Shown: positions 12,785 to 22,407 of the stretch, piece by piece | Numbering within the stretch: the first letter of the stretch is position 1 | Layout: each line of letters starts with the position of its first letter | Assembly: GCA_964019655.1 (NCBI GenBank) | Contig: CAXHTR010000004.1 | Coordinates: 1-64,000, forward strand | Source of the DNA: Perkinsela sp. pyNocScin1 | Lineage: Eukaryota; Euglenozoa; Kinetoplastea; Prokinetoplastida; Perkinselidae | DNA length: 64,000 nt | Direction: 5' to 3' | Notes under the pieces: model-generated | The model's database searches: none | The model's input: only the letters and a program-made list of their open reading frames with translations | What the model was told of the DNA's origin: nothing | Made by a program: the position numbers and the translations under genes

Positions 12785-13590
12785 TCGTGTTGTAGTGGTA
12801 AATGCCCGCCTCGAGTTCAACTCTGGGCAGTGCTATTTTCATATGCAGAATTTCGGAAAATCGTGTTGTAGTGGTAAATGCCTGCCTCGAGTTCAACTCT
12901 GGGCAGTGCTATTTTCATATGCAGAATTTCGGAAAATCGTGTTGTAGTGGTAAATGCCCGCCTCGAGTTCAACTCTGGGCAGTGCTATTTTCATATGCAG
13001 AATTGCGGAAAATCGTGTTGTAGTGGTAAATGCCCGCCTCGAGTTCAACTCTGGGCAGTGCTATTTTCATATGCAGAATTTCGGAAAATCGTGTTGTAGT
13101 GGTAAATGCCCGCCTCGAGTTCAACTCTGGGCAGTGCTATTTTCATATGCAGAATTTCGGAAAATCGTGTTGTAGTGGTAAATGCCCGCCTCGAGTTCAA
13201 CTCTGGGCAGTGCTATTTTCATATGCAGAATTTCGGAAAATCGTGTTGTAGTGGTAAATGCCCGTCTCGAGTTCAACTCTGGGCAGTGCTATTTTCATAT
13301 GCAGAATTTCGGAAAATCGTGTTGTAGTGGTAAATGCCCGCCTCGAGTTCAACTCTGGGCAGTGCTATTTTCATACGCAGAATTTCGGAAAATCGTGTTG
13401 TAGTGGTGAATGCCCGCCTCGAGTTCAACTCTGGGCAGTGCTATTTTCATATGCAGAATTGCGGAAAATCGTGTTGTAGTGGTAAATGCCCGCCTCGAGT
13501 TCAACTCTGGGCAGTGCTATTTTCATATGCAGGATTTCGGAAAATCGTGTTGTGGTGGTGAATGCCCGTCTCGAGTTGAACACTCGGCTG
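12785..13590. repeat. 76-bp tandem repeat, about 10.5 copies
   Basis: The array abuts the 101-bp satellite directly, sharing GATGGGTG at the junction. The unit holds GTAGTGGTAAATGCC, then CTCGAGTTCAACTCTGGGC and TTTTCATATGCAGAATTTCGG. The first two segments resemble the A box and B box (GAGTTCAACTC) of polymerase III genes, but only about 8 bases lie between the D-arm-like and T-arm-like parts, so a complete tRNA cannot fold. GCCC/GGGC enclosing GAGT/ACTC gives a nested hairpin. Copies differ by single substitutions (TTGCGG for TTTCGG, CGTCTC for CGCCTC), and the last copy degrades near 13,570. Overlapping 73-codon frames are a by-product of the repeat. Confidence 0.95.
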
Positions 13591-14158
13591 CCCTGATGCT
13601 GCCCTCTTGCGGATAGCGTGTGTTGCTTCAGTAGATGTCGAGTTTGCGAGGAAGTTTGATGCTTGTCATATGACTTTACGTGCTTTTGAAAAAGCTTTTG
13701 ATAGGCCCCATCATTCCGTTAGATTCAATAAGAGCGTGGATCTCGTATATCTTCCAGCTTTAGCCCTTGTGTTAGAATACATTATCGAAGGCACTCGAAA
13801 ATATGTCTTTATCCTATTTATAAAACACTTTGGAAGTCTATCTGTGAACATTTGAACATGTGATTGTAAAAAAGGTTGTATTTTTAGTCCTTTGTGATAG
13901 AAACTTCTTGCATTGAAAAATAAAAGCCATAAGCTTATTAGCCCAGTGTTTGGCAGTCCGATGTTCGATAACCGAATGCTTCTTGTTGCTACAAAGAACC
14001 TGAAGCCGAGGCCCGAAGGGCCGAGGCGCCAAAATTTTGAAATGGCATTTTTTTGGGGCATAAATACAAAAGTTTGGTAGAGTGAAACTCATTTGCTCAT
14101 ATGGGAAACTCATCGAATCAGTATGCCTAAGTGTGTGACAGTCTATTAGATTCACATC
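13591..14158. other. Unassigned spacer between tandem arrays and hAT element
   Basis: No gene is recognised. Short open frames exist on both strands, but their composition is unremarkable and they resemble nothing else here. A strong hairpin, GGCCC-GAA-GGGCC, lies near 14,005. Confidence 0.5.
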
Positions 14159-15538
14159 CCTAATTCCAGGGCTGCCGCGAAGGCTGAGCCCGTCACCCGG
14201 CCCGGGTGAGAGAATTTTCTGCCAACCAAAATAGCTTGGCTGGCCCGTGTTCAAATTTTGCGGTTCGAGATGTCCTCTTGCAGGAGCGCACCAAAGCCAT
14301 TTTCTTTGCCCATCATAGAAGGAGCACCATCTGTCGCGAGTGATCCAATATTATCCTTGCTAATGCCTTTCAAATCACAATAAAAGGAGAAATGATCATA
14401 GCTTTCAGCGGATGTTTTTCCTCCGGAATGTTGACAAAAAACCATGTCTTCCTTCACAACATAGCCAACACCATCGACGTGATCTTTCACGAGCCACCGA
14501 GCACATAATCCGAGCTGAACACGCTTGTTGATATCTGTTGTCTCGTCAAGCTGTACGCTTATCGGATAAGGACTATCTTTCATCTCTTGCACAATGGTTT
14601 GCTCGATATTCTTGGACATGATGACAGCGCAATCTTTCAGATTCGTCCGCCCGAAGCAGCAGCCTGTAATCGCCTTCCGATGCTTCTCGCCGATCCGCTC
14701 TACGACAAGCAACTCTGCGATTTCTTTGCAAACAGCTCCTGCAGTGTAGGGTAGATTTGCTTTGATAAGCTTGTACGAAACCATGAATGTTATTTTCTTG
14801 TTCGAGGTTGTCGTAAGGCAGAAGTAAATGCTCGGAAGTCTCAAGGGCCACTTAAAGCCAATCCGCATCTGATGAAAAAATTCATGCGCATCTTCGTCGC
14901 TCATATGGTTATGATCTTTGTGCTGTTTCATGTGATGCTTGCGAAGATGAAATACTCTCAACATCTGGTTCGCTTTTGGTCCTTTGCCTCGGCACACCAT
15001 GCAATAAGGACGATGCTCACCCTTTTCATCAATCCAGTACAGAAAACCGAATTTTAAATGCTGGTTTTCATCGTACATTTTAGGCTCAGACGACGGCGGT
15101 GGCGGTCTTTGAACGGGTATTAGCTCCCCTCCAGCGGCAGGAGGGGTTTCTTCGGCTTGATTATGTCTCGCGCGTTTTGACCACCCCACAAGGGTTGACG
15201 GTGGTCTCTTTGGATGAGAATCGTCAGCGTCTTGCTGCATTTTATTAGCTTTGATTATCTTTCAAATGCAAAAATTTAGCGATTTGTAGAGCATCTTACT
15301 TGTTTCTTTGCTTTGTATCGCCCAAAGAAATAAAAATTGAGTGTATTTCAAGGGGTTTTGTACAAATCCACGCGTTCGATTGCTGTTGTCAAAAAAAAAT
15401 TCACTTCTTTATTTGATTCTTCTCATGCGATCAAAAAAATCTCAAATTTTTCCGTGTCCCGGGTGACAGATTTTTCCGGCACCCCTCTTTCACCCGGTTT
15501 CGGGTGGTCACCCGGTTCGCGGCAGCCCTGCCTAATTC
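14159..15538 (-). mobile_element. hAT-family DNA transposon, complete ends, internally deleted
   Basis: The element proper is 14,167-15,530 (1,364 bp). It starts CAGGGCTGCCGCGAA and ends with the exact inverse. It is flanked by a perfect 8-bp duplication, CCTAATTC, at 14,159-14,166 and 15,531-15,538. An 8-bp duplication and CAGGG-type ends are hallmarks of hAT elements. Inside both ends are several copies of CACCCGG/CCGGGTGA in both orientations, the kind of subterminal motif hAT transposases bind. The only gene is a 3'-truncated transposase on the minus strand, so the copy is a non-autonomous deletion derivative. The perfect duplication suggests a fairly recent insertion. Confidence 0.93.
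14251..15240 (-). pseudogene. Truncated hAT (Buster/ZBED5-like) transposase, N-terminal half
   Basis: The frame encodes 329 residues. After a proline-rich leader, residues about 60-107 form a BED-type zinc finger (YCMVC, then HLRKHHMKQH). A catalytic region follows, with LDETTDINKR near residue 232 and LATDGAPSMMGKENGF near residue 304. These match the first and second acidic catalytic residues of hAT transposases, and the wording is closest to the Buster/ZBED5 group. Family members are about 600 residues long. The third acidic residue and the C-terminal dimerisation domain are missing: the frame ends at NRKI and the element terminus follows about 85 bp later. The protein might still bind the element ends but should not catalyse transposition. 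The family call rests on remembered motifs. Confidence 0.85.
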
Positions 15539-15639
15539 ATCCCCCCTCCGCTCCCTTTTCCCCTTCACCCACCTAGTAAAAATCTGGTCAAAATTTTTGG
15601 GGTCAGTGGATTTCAGACCGACCCCAAAAAATTCCTGTT

Positions 15640-16024
15640 TACAGAGGTTGGGAAACACTGAGATAGGCAGTCCCCGTAAACACGTTCAGCTCTCGACATT
15701 GTTAAGGCTCTCCGGAAGCCTTATGAAGTCAACATACCCTTAGAGTTGGTAAGCGCTCAAAATAATGGATCGGGTTCGTGCTGGTAGCCTCATGAAGTCG
15801 ACGGAGCCCAAGAAAAGGTTGTTCTGCACCCGGAGATTCAGGAGCCCTACTAGTGTACCACGAACGATGTGCGAGCACGAGCTAGTGCACCACGAACAAT
15901 ACGATAATATGTGCAGGTATTTTATAGAGCGAGGTAGGCGGGCAGCGATCCAGCCATCAGCCATGAGAATTGTTTGAATTTGGAAATGCTGTATCGTCGG
16001 TTGGGGTAAGTTCATGTCGAGCAC
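15640..16024 (-). pseudogene. LRR gene relic, decayed
   Basis: On the minus strand the motifs LPRSIKYLHIL, LLNLRVQNNLFLGSVDF, MRLPARTRSIILSAYQL and VDFIRLPESLNNV follow one another. They fit the LPxxLxxLxLxxNxFxGxVDF pattern of the intact neighbours. In-frame stops and at least one frame change (the last repeat resumes as ELNVFTGTAYL) show it is dead. It lies just beyond the hAT element and upstream of nothing recognisable. The stretch 15,539-15,639 before it is unassigned. A terminus-like TTGGGAAACACTG ends at 15,660 and may be a remnant of another hAT element. Confidence 0.7.
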
Positions 16025-16400
16025 GAAGTTCGCACCAGCGTGTGGACTCGAAAGAATGAGCCCAGTTGCACGACTGTTGTAGCACTCAGAGTAACTCCAG
16101 GCTCACAGATCTGTTCCTTAGATATGATCCAGATGGAAGGCGTTTCATTGCATTGGTATAAACCTCATCTTTAGTTCCGCAAAGCATGCACCACGCAAGC
16201 ACCTGGTATTTCAATGTAGTTAGCCGTGATCAATAAGAGAAGAAGCATTGAGTTAAATCCGAAATGAGCGCAATGAAGCAAAGTCTAGCTTGTTTGAGGC
16301 ATGCATGCGATAAGCTAGAAGACAAGCCACTTTGCTGTATCGACAATATATGGCTCATACATGTACATGTATTAGAATTTCACTTAGTATCGCTTCCTTT
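16025..16400. other. Unassigned AT-rich spacer
   Basis: I see no gene or repeat here beyond a short TACATGTACATGTA palindrome near 16,360. Confidence 0.4.
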
Positions 16401-17401
16401 TCAGTAGTCTCGCTCTGTGGTCTCTTCGCTTCGATCTGTGAAGTTTTGCACATACTTTGTATGATCGAACTTGTTCCCTTCACATAGAAAAACGCTCAGT
16501 GATTCGCGCACACGTCCTACAATCTTCTCAAAGCGATTGTTCGGGAGCTCAAGAGCGCAAAGGTTTGGCGGGAGCCCAGTGACGCGTAGCACGCCCGTAA
16601 ATTGTTTCCCTTTGGCTTCAAAACTCTCAAAGCGACGAGGCAGTTTTTCGATCGCTGGTGGCGCCGAGAACGTGTTCCCACTGATATTGAGCTGCGTGAG
16701 GCCATCGGGCAAGCCTGCAATGTCGAAATCTCCGGAAAATCAGTTATTTCGCGTGGTAGGGGGGGGGGGGGGGGTGGCATCATAGAGCGTGGGAGATCGG
16801 CTGCCATAATTGGACCCCAGAAATCGTTTGAGTGCATGCTTAGGTCTTGAATGGCCCCAGAAGTGTCTTTAAAGGCGAATGTACCGTCAAATTTACAGTC
16901 GGCAAGCTGCAGTACAATGAGCGAGATTGGAACGTGCACCGCCTCTATTCGGCCCGTAAATTCATTGGAGTCGAGGAGGAGGTTGTCTATCGAGTCTGAG
17001 AGATTCTGCAAGCTGAGCTCGCCAAAAAGTCCATCCTGGAGCGCTGCAGGCCAGAAATCGACGTCAAGTGGCCCTTCCAGGTCATTGTGCTTCAGCGATA
17101 GCGCATAGACAGAAAGCGGGAGAAAGCGGAAGCTGAAGCTCCCGCCAAGTGCACGCAATTTGGCTTCATCGCCGTCCAGACTGATCTGTGTAATCATTCG
17201 GTCCTGACCACCTTCTTCGTCAGCGTACCGGAAGCGGCTTGGGATGTCAAAATTGTAATTGCCGTTGCTGTCTGTAAAGCGCCCTTTGTTCTTGACGCCA
17301 CCGAGGAAGCTTTCGAGGAGGGATTCTTGTGACATCAGGAGGGGGTCGAGCCGCCTAAGCGCACTGGCATCAGCAGCGGAGAGCAAGCATGGGAGATGCA
17401 T
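16401..17401 (-). pseudogene. LRR protein gene broken at a poly-C tract
   Basis: The frame opens with MHLPCLLSAADASALRRLDP, a short hydrophobic leader, followed by MSQESLLESFLGGV and RFTDSNGNYNFD. This order is shared with the LRR genes at 17.6 and 60.7 kb. About six repeats follow. At 16,759-16,774 the coding strand has 16 C, and the LRR continues beyond it in a different frame (DIAGLPDGLTQLNISGNTFS to the stop at 16,401). One more base, or two fewer, would put the two parts in the same frame, but that frame also contains a TGA in the repeat just after the tract (NN-stop-FSG). A pyrimidine tract ending CTTTTTCTTAG lies 7 bases before the ATG. I treat it as a pseudogene. Tract-length switching alone would not give a full protein unless the TGA is bypassed. 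Confidence 0.82.
16759..16774. repeat. Homopolymer of 16 G (C on the coding strand)
   Basis: It lies inside the LRR gene at 16.4-17.4 kb and coincides with its change of frame. Such runs are prone to slippage in vivo and to miscounting during sequencing. Confidence 0.95.
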
Positions 17402-17609
17402 TCGGATCTAAGAAAAAGATGATACGTAGAGTAATGGGAGACTGAAATCAGCTTTCTGCCAAGAAATCAAAAAAGTGATTGGGTGTGATTCTATTCTCTC
17501 TCATGCGCAGTCCTGCTAGTGCTGCAAAACGACATACAAGAATTTTCCCTTGCTGGATTTTCGAAGTGATTGTTTGAAGAATGACTCATGAAAATTATTG
17601 TACCTGAGT

Positions 17610-19163
17610 CTACCCTACATCATCGTCGCTGAGGTCCTCCTCGTCATACTCAAACTCGTTGTCTTGCAGCCACTCATCCAAGTTCGGCACATCAGCATCA
17701 TCTTCGTTAGCATTCGCACCAGCTGCAGCTGCATCTTCATGCACGGCCGGGTTGGCCACTTCTCCATCATTCGCGAATTCTTCTACTTCATATACTTCTT
17801 CTTCCTGATCTGCATCGCTGTCCTCCTCGTCTGAGCTGTCCTCAGCGGCGACATCCGGCTCCTCGAATTTCCAGTCGAATATCCCACCGCGCAAAATGAT
17901 ATCGTCAAACGCGTTCCCAGCGATGCGGACCTTCACGGCAGTCTGCGGTAGCGACGCGACGTCGATGATCCCCGTTAGCCGGTTGTTCGAGATGTCGAGG
18001 AGCTCAAGCGCCTCTGGGAGCTTTTCGAAGTTGAGTGTTCCTTGAAAATGGTTCCCACGTGCGGCGAGGTAATGGAGGGTCTCAGGCAGCGCATCCAGCG
18101 GGAGACTTCCAGTAAATTTGTTCCCACTTATGTCGAGGAATGCTAAAAAGGGTGGCAGCTGGCGGATGTCGAACTCCCCTGAGAATTCATTGCTAGCCAT
18201 TGAGAGCCGTCTCGTTGTGCGCGGAATTTTGCCCACGGGCACTGATCCCTCAAATTTATTCAATTGAATCTGTATGTCTTCCGTAGAGGACACCAGAGCG
18301 GAGAAGTCAAAGGTCCCGCGAAATCTGCACTCACCAATTTGAATGCGCGCAAGCGGTCGCGGCAGGTGTTTCGTGGAGAATTTGCCTTCAAATTTGTTTT
18401 TGTCAAGAAAGAGCGCCTCGAGGGCCTCAGGCAAGTTCTTGAGCTGGATTTTGCCGTGGAGATTGTTCTCGGAAAGACATAAGGCGACGAGGCTCTCGTT
18501 GAGAGAGTCGAGCACCAAGCCCCCTGAAAAGGAGTTTCTGACGAGCGAGAGCTCTTCGAGCGGGGCAGGCAGCTTGGTTAAGTCAAGCAAGCCAAAAAAT
18601 TTGTTGGTACCAACGAGAAATATCCGCAGGAGCGGTGGTAGAGCAGCCAAGTCGACGGTGCCTTCGAGTTGATTGCTCTGGGCCTCAAACTCGAGCAGCG
18701 CACGCGGGAGCTTCGAGGTGTGTAGCTCACCTGTAAATCGGTTGGAGTCAAAGTTGACGCAGTTAATGGCAGTTGGCCAGCTCTCGATTTCGAGTGACCC
18801 CGAGAGAAGATTATTTTCGACTGACAGGCCCTTTATTGTGAGTGGGAGAAACCGAAAGTTCAGGCTGCCTTCAAGCAGAACATCGTCGTCATCGGTAGAT
18901 TCCAGGAGAATCCTTTCAATCTCACCGTTATCGTTGAGAATGAACTGCGTCCCGTCGTCCAGGCAGAGGTTTCCTCTCGAGTCTGTAAAGCGATCACGTG
19001 TGTGAACGCCATCGAGGAAAGTTTCCATGAGTGCTAGCTCGGTCATGAGCGTTGGGTCAAGGCGGCCGAGCGCTTGGTCGTCGAGGGCGAAGAAAGCTTG
19101 TAGAATTTGCATCGGTAGGAGGTAGAAGGCGATAGTGATGAAAAATAGATCGTAGGAGAGCAT
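17610..19163 (-). CDS. Secreted LRR protein with acidic tail, 517 aa
   Basis: The start chosen is MLSYDLFFITIAFYLLP, a strong signal peptide. A second ATG (MQILQAFFALDD) gives the ten-residue leader typical of the family. A longer open frame to 20,045 is an artefact that runs antisense through the mariner transposase. After ALGRLDPTLMTELALMETF and a DRFTDSRGN segment come about 13 repeats of 23 residues (for example LPEALELLDISNNRLTG). The last 85 residues or so are highly acidic, rich in Glu, Asp and Ala, with no membrane anchor. The stop is TAG. A mariner element is inserted 45 bp upstream of the start, so its promoter or 5' leader is probably altered. Function is unknown; a secreted or surface binding protein is inferred. 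Confidence 0.9.
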   Translation of the reverse strand: MLSYDLFFITIAFYLLPMQILQAFFALDDQALGRLDPTLMTELALMETFLDGVHTRDRFTDSRGNLCLDDGTQFILNDNGEIERILLESTDDDDVLLEGSLNFRFLPLTIKGLSVENNLLSGSLEIESWPTAINCVNFDSNRFTGELHTSKLPRALLEFEAQSNQLEGTVDLAALPPLLRIFLVGTNKFFGLLDLTKLPAPLEELSLVRNSFSGGLVLDSLNESLVALCLSENNLHGKIQLKNLPEALEALFLDKNKFEGKFSTKHLPRPLARIQIGECRFRGTFDFSALVSSTEDIQIQLNKFEGSVPVGKIPRTTRRLSMASNEFSGEFDIRQLPPFLAFLDISGNKFTGSLPLDALPETLHYLAARGNHFQGTLNFEKLPEALELLDISNNRLTGIIDVASLPQTAVKVRIAGNAFDDIILRGGIFDWKFEEPDVAAEDSSDEEDSDADQEEEVYEVEEFANDGEVANPAVHEDAAAAGANANEDDADVPNLDEWLQDNEFEYDEEDLSDDDVG

Positions 19164-19207
19164 CGCGAGGAAGATCGAATGGGACAATACTATCAAACAT
19201 TTGATAG

Positions 19208-20797
19208 TACACTTCATTTCATGCCCAAGGAAATACCTCCCAAAAAAAATTTTTATCATTTTTGGAGGAAAACTCCACGGCAAATGACGTTTTTTGATAC
19301 GCTGAGTCTTACAATTACGATGAACTCGGCAGGAAGATTCGATTCTGAGGATAAAATCGAAAATTCTTCGCCAAAAAACGGCCCTGGGCGACCAAAGAAG
19401 TATAACGCCAAGCCCAAGAACCCAAAACCTTCCGGAAAGAAGTGAGTGAGGGGACCGACACAGGAAGCTCCACCGAAGAAACGCGAAAAAAAGAGAACGC
19501 TTGAACCTCCTCCACGGCATCCTGCTTTTATCGGAAAAGGCAGACTTCGCTATGAGGGCAAAGGCTACGTCAGGGGGTTCATTGATGGAACCATGCGCGT
19601 GTTCCCCTGGTGGTGGTACGCCGTCCTCTTCTGCATGACAGACTCGGGTATTCTCAAAGTCATGAAGAACCCCGTCGGTCATGTAAACCCACCGAAAGTG
19701 CAAGCTGTGGAACCGGAAGACGAGGAGTTTTTCGACATCATCCAGCGATTTTTCAAAAGAGACAAGACGCTGTCCCTCTCCAAAATTAAGGCGAAGCTCG
19801 GGCGCAAGGGCATCGATGTGAGCGAATCCAAGATTTGGCGCACCATGAAGGAGCACGAATGGTCGTACAAAGTTCGCCCGAGTCGGCCATACTGCGGTCC
19901 CAAGGGCGTCGTTCATTGGAAGAAGAAACGTTTGCGCTTTGCGAAGGACTGGCGCCCTTTCGATTACCGTCGCTTCGTTTTTGTCGATGAGTGCATTCTT
20001 CGCTGCCTCGATGGCCGCAAATTTGAGTGGTGCTCGAAAGCTCAAAGGCCTTCAATTCGGCGTGATCCTCGGTGGACTGCAAGCTGCCATGTGTTTGGAG
20101 CGATCGCCCCCGGGGGGTTCCGTTCCATCTTCGATGTCAACTCGTACCGCGGGAACCCCCAAGCTGGCGTTCGAGGTGGCTTTACCTCAGCAAACTACAA
20201 GGATTGGCTTGAGAATCATTTTCTCCCCGCCCTTCGCAGACACTTCGATGAGCTCAACGCCGGCCTTCCCCAGGATGAGCGCATAGAGCCCGTAATCGTG
20301 CAAGATGGCGCTCCCGTGCACAAGAGCAGAGGTGTGCGCAAAGCGTTTGCAGACGCTGGCTTTCGAGTCATCGAGAACTGGCCAGGATACAGTCCAGACC
20401 TCAATTGCATTGAGAATTGTTGGGGTATAGCCAAGCGAGACCTGCAAGCGGACCTTCTCCGTGACCAGCGCAATACAAACGCAAACAGGCGCCGTCTCTG
20501 GAACCTCACCCGAGAGTACTTCAACTCGATTAAGCAAGAACGAATCGACACGCTTATAAAGAGCTTTCCAAAGCGACTTAAGAGGGTGAGAGAAACCAGA
20601 GGTGAGTATTCGGGATACTGATGCAGATTTTCAGAAGCAAAAGTCGAAATTTAGATATATAAATGAATTTTCCTATTGAGTTAAATATGCGCAAAACTTC
20701 AGACTCGATCTGTAGTGTCAGAATCCGGTGAGTTTTTCCCCTGAAATGAAAAAAATTTTTTTTTGGATGTATTTCCTAAGAGGTGAAATGGAGTGTA
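19208..20797 (+). mobile_element. Tc1/mariner-type transposon, about 1.59 kb
   Basis: The element is 19,210-20,795, flanked on both sides by TA. It begins CACTTCATTTC and ends GAAATGGAGTG. The inverted repeat extends about 58 bp, through AGGAAATAC and a run of A followed by ATTTTT, with mismatches. It carries one transposase reading frame on the plus strand, interrupted by one TGA. It was inserted between an intact LRR gene (17.6-19.16 kb) and a decayed LRR relic at 20.8-21.5 kb. Confidence 0.9.
19320..20621 (+). pseudogene. Tc1/mariner transposase, one in-frame TGA, DD35E-type triad
   Basis: From MNSAGRFDSED the frame is continuous to 20,621 except for TGA at 19,443-19,445, right after an AT-hook-like stretch (GPGRPKK, later PSGKK). 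A winged-helix DNA-binding part follows (SLSKIKAKLGRKGIDVSESK). The DDE domain shows FVFVDEC, VIVQDGAPVHKS and YSPDLNCIENCW. I count 35 residues between the second Asp and the Glu, against 34 in classic Tc1. CGA to TGA would explain the stop (Lys-Lys-Arg-Val), but this cannot be proven here. Apart from the stop the gene looks full length, so inactivation is recent, or the product is made by readthrough or by starting downstream. Confidence 0.88.
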
Positions 20798-20830
20798 TCA
20801 TCATCAATCATGTCATTTTCTTACGTCTTT

Positions 20831-21543
20831 TTAGGAGAACATCGCCTCGCTATTTTCGTGTGGTAATCCATTCTCATTCACGACTCCGTCAATAGTATTC
20901 TCGGCAAAACAGACATAGTAAAGTGGTGAACCAACGACAACTGTTCCACGCAGTTGATTTGAAGACACTGTGAGATGGCGCAATGTGTCTGGTGGGTTGT
21001 ATATTGCGAACCCCCCATGAAACTTGTTTCGATCAAGAATAAGCGATTCAATGAAAGGTGGACTATTAGAAAAGCGAAGAGAGCCTTCGAGTTGGTTCTC
21101 AGAGACATCAAGCGTTCGTAAGGTCTTTGGAAGGCTTTGCAGCATAATATGTCCTTAAAATTTGTTTGCACGAGCAACAAGAGTCACAATATGTGCGGGA
21201 AGAGTTAAAGGAGAGGACCCTTGGTGCAAAGAATTTGAGGGCCAAAGTTACGCAGTCTGAAGTATTCAGTTCTGCCTTTTAGATCAAAAGGGAGCACCTA
21301 ACGACAAAAGCGTATGGTTCTCGGAAAAATTGGCCTGGTAAGCTTCCAATCTTTTTATTTTGCAGTTGCTGTGATAGCTCGTCGCAAAAGATTATATACC
21401 ATGAAGGTTATCGATGCATCAAGCAGATTTAACTCGGCAGCCGATTGAGCCACTGATGGAATCAGATGGGAAAAGGCTATCAAACTTACTTTTCGTGGTG
21501 AAGCGCTTCGGCGAGGTATGAAAAATAGCTGAGAGAATTTCAT
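20831..21543 (-). pseudogene. LRR gene relic with premature TAA
   Basis: The clear part is 20,831-21,260 on the minus strand: LTLPAHIVTLVARANKF, then TAA, then GHIMLQSLPKTLRTLD and ENQLEGSL and later repeats. The TAA replaces the variable residue of an NxFxG motif, so the reading frame itself is intact across it. Farther upstream a frame at 21,355-21,543 (LLDASITFMVYNLLRRAI) may be the decayed N-terminal cap. It is the neighbour cut off from the 17.6-kb gene by the mariner insertion. Confidence 0.75.
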
Positions 21544-21555
21544 CGATTTTATTGT

Positions 21556-22407
21556 TCACATAATGACATTTTCATTGTTTTCCCCATTAGCATCAAGAAT
21601 GCAGGAAATGGCATTGCCCACAAGACATAGCCCCTCGTAGCCCACTTCCCTAGAGACAACTGCGACCCCCGTAAATTCGTTGTATGAAGCATCGAACTGG
21701 TGAAGGGCGCTCGGCACATGTGTCATACGAAACTCTCCGCACAGCTGATTCTCACTCAGAATAATGACTGCTAGCGCCGGCGGGAAGTTTTGGAGGCATA
21801 TCTCCCCTGAGAGCTGATTGTTCGACAGGTTGAGATACGCTAGCCCTAGCGGAAGCATATCAAGAGTTAAGCTTCCGCTAAAATCGTTCGAGTTCGCTTT
21901 CAAATGCTTCAGTGTGGTTGGAAGACTCGACAAGTCACAGCTCCCTGTAAATTTGTTCGCATCGATGCTGAGCATTTCAAGACTGCTTGGCAGCTTGCGC
22001 ATGTCAAACGTTTCCCGAAGCCGGTTTCTCGTTATTTTGAGGACAATCAGTTCCTTTGGAAGCGTCGCGGTGTCCACTGTTCCTTCAACGCGATTTTTGC
22101 CCTGGCCTACGACCGCGCACTTTTGGAGCTTTCGAGGGAGAGCGTCAAGCGACACTGTCCCCTTGAGGGCAAATGCGTGCATCTCAACCACGTGTTCGTT
22201 GGAGTCGCACGTCAGGTCTATCTCAGCAATATCTTTCCATTGCAGCACAGGGAAATAGTTTCCATCGCCGTCCTGTAGCTTTTTCTGAAATTTTTCATCG
22301 ATTTCAGCAATAAAGATTTCCATGGCTTGCTGATCAGTCAGCATTTCGTAGTCAATGCGGCCGATTGATGAATCAACAGTGCTTAGAAGCGCAATGTACG
22401 AACACAT
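21556..22407 (-). CDS. Secreted LRR protein, 283 aa
   Basis: The leader MCSYIALLSTVDSSIGR is short. MLTDQQAMEIFIAEI and a cap-like DGDGNYFPVLQWKDIAEI then lead into about eight 23-residue repeats (LPTTLKHLKANSNDFSG, LPLGLAYLNLSNNQLSG and others). It ends with a degenerate repeat and a TGA stop. There is no transmembrane segment. It is intact, and like its neighbours it is on the minus strand. Family and architecture are clear from the sequence; ligand and role are unknown. Confidence 0.88.
   Translation of the reverse strand: MCSYIALLSTVDSSIGRIDYEMLTDQQAMEIFIAEIDEKFQKKLQDGDGNYFPVLQWKDIAEIDLTCDSNEHVVEMHAFALKGTVSLDALPRKLQKCAVVGQGKNRVEGTVDTATLPKELIVLKITRNRLRETFDMRKLPSSLEMLSIDANKFTGSCDLSSLPTTLKHLKANSNDFSGSLTLDMLPLGLAYLNLSNNQLSGEICLQNFPPALAVIILSENQLCGEFRMTHVPSALHQFDASYNEFTGVAVVSREVGYEGLCLVGNAISCILDANGENNENVIM

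Noticed and set aside
99-12820. Overlapping 64- and 94-codon open frames throughout the first 12.8 kb
   Set aside because: They recur every 101 bp in shifting frames and are by-products of a non-triplet satellite lacking stops; no start context or partner supports translation.
1-13590. CRISPR-like regular repetition
   Set aside because: Whole units repeat with no unique spacers, unit length is 101 or 76 bp, and the surroundings are eukaryotic.
12785-13590. A tRNA gene in each 76-bp unit
   Set aside because: D-arm and T-arm look-alikes are only about 8 bases apart, leaving no room for an anticodon arm.
15642-15660. A second hAT element ending at 15,660 (CAGTGTTTCCCAAC in inverse)
   Set aside because: A possible partner CAGTGTTT near 13,943 shares only 8 bases and the flanking 8-mers do not match, so no element can be defined.
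17610-20045. An 811-residue LRR protein with a novel N-terminus
   Set aside because: The extra 294 residues are the antisense of the mariner transposase; the real start is at 19,163.
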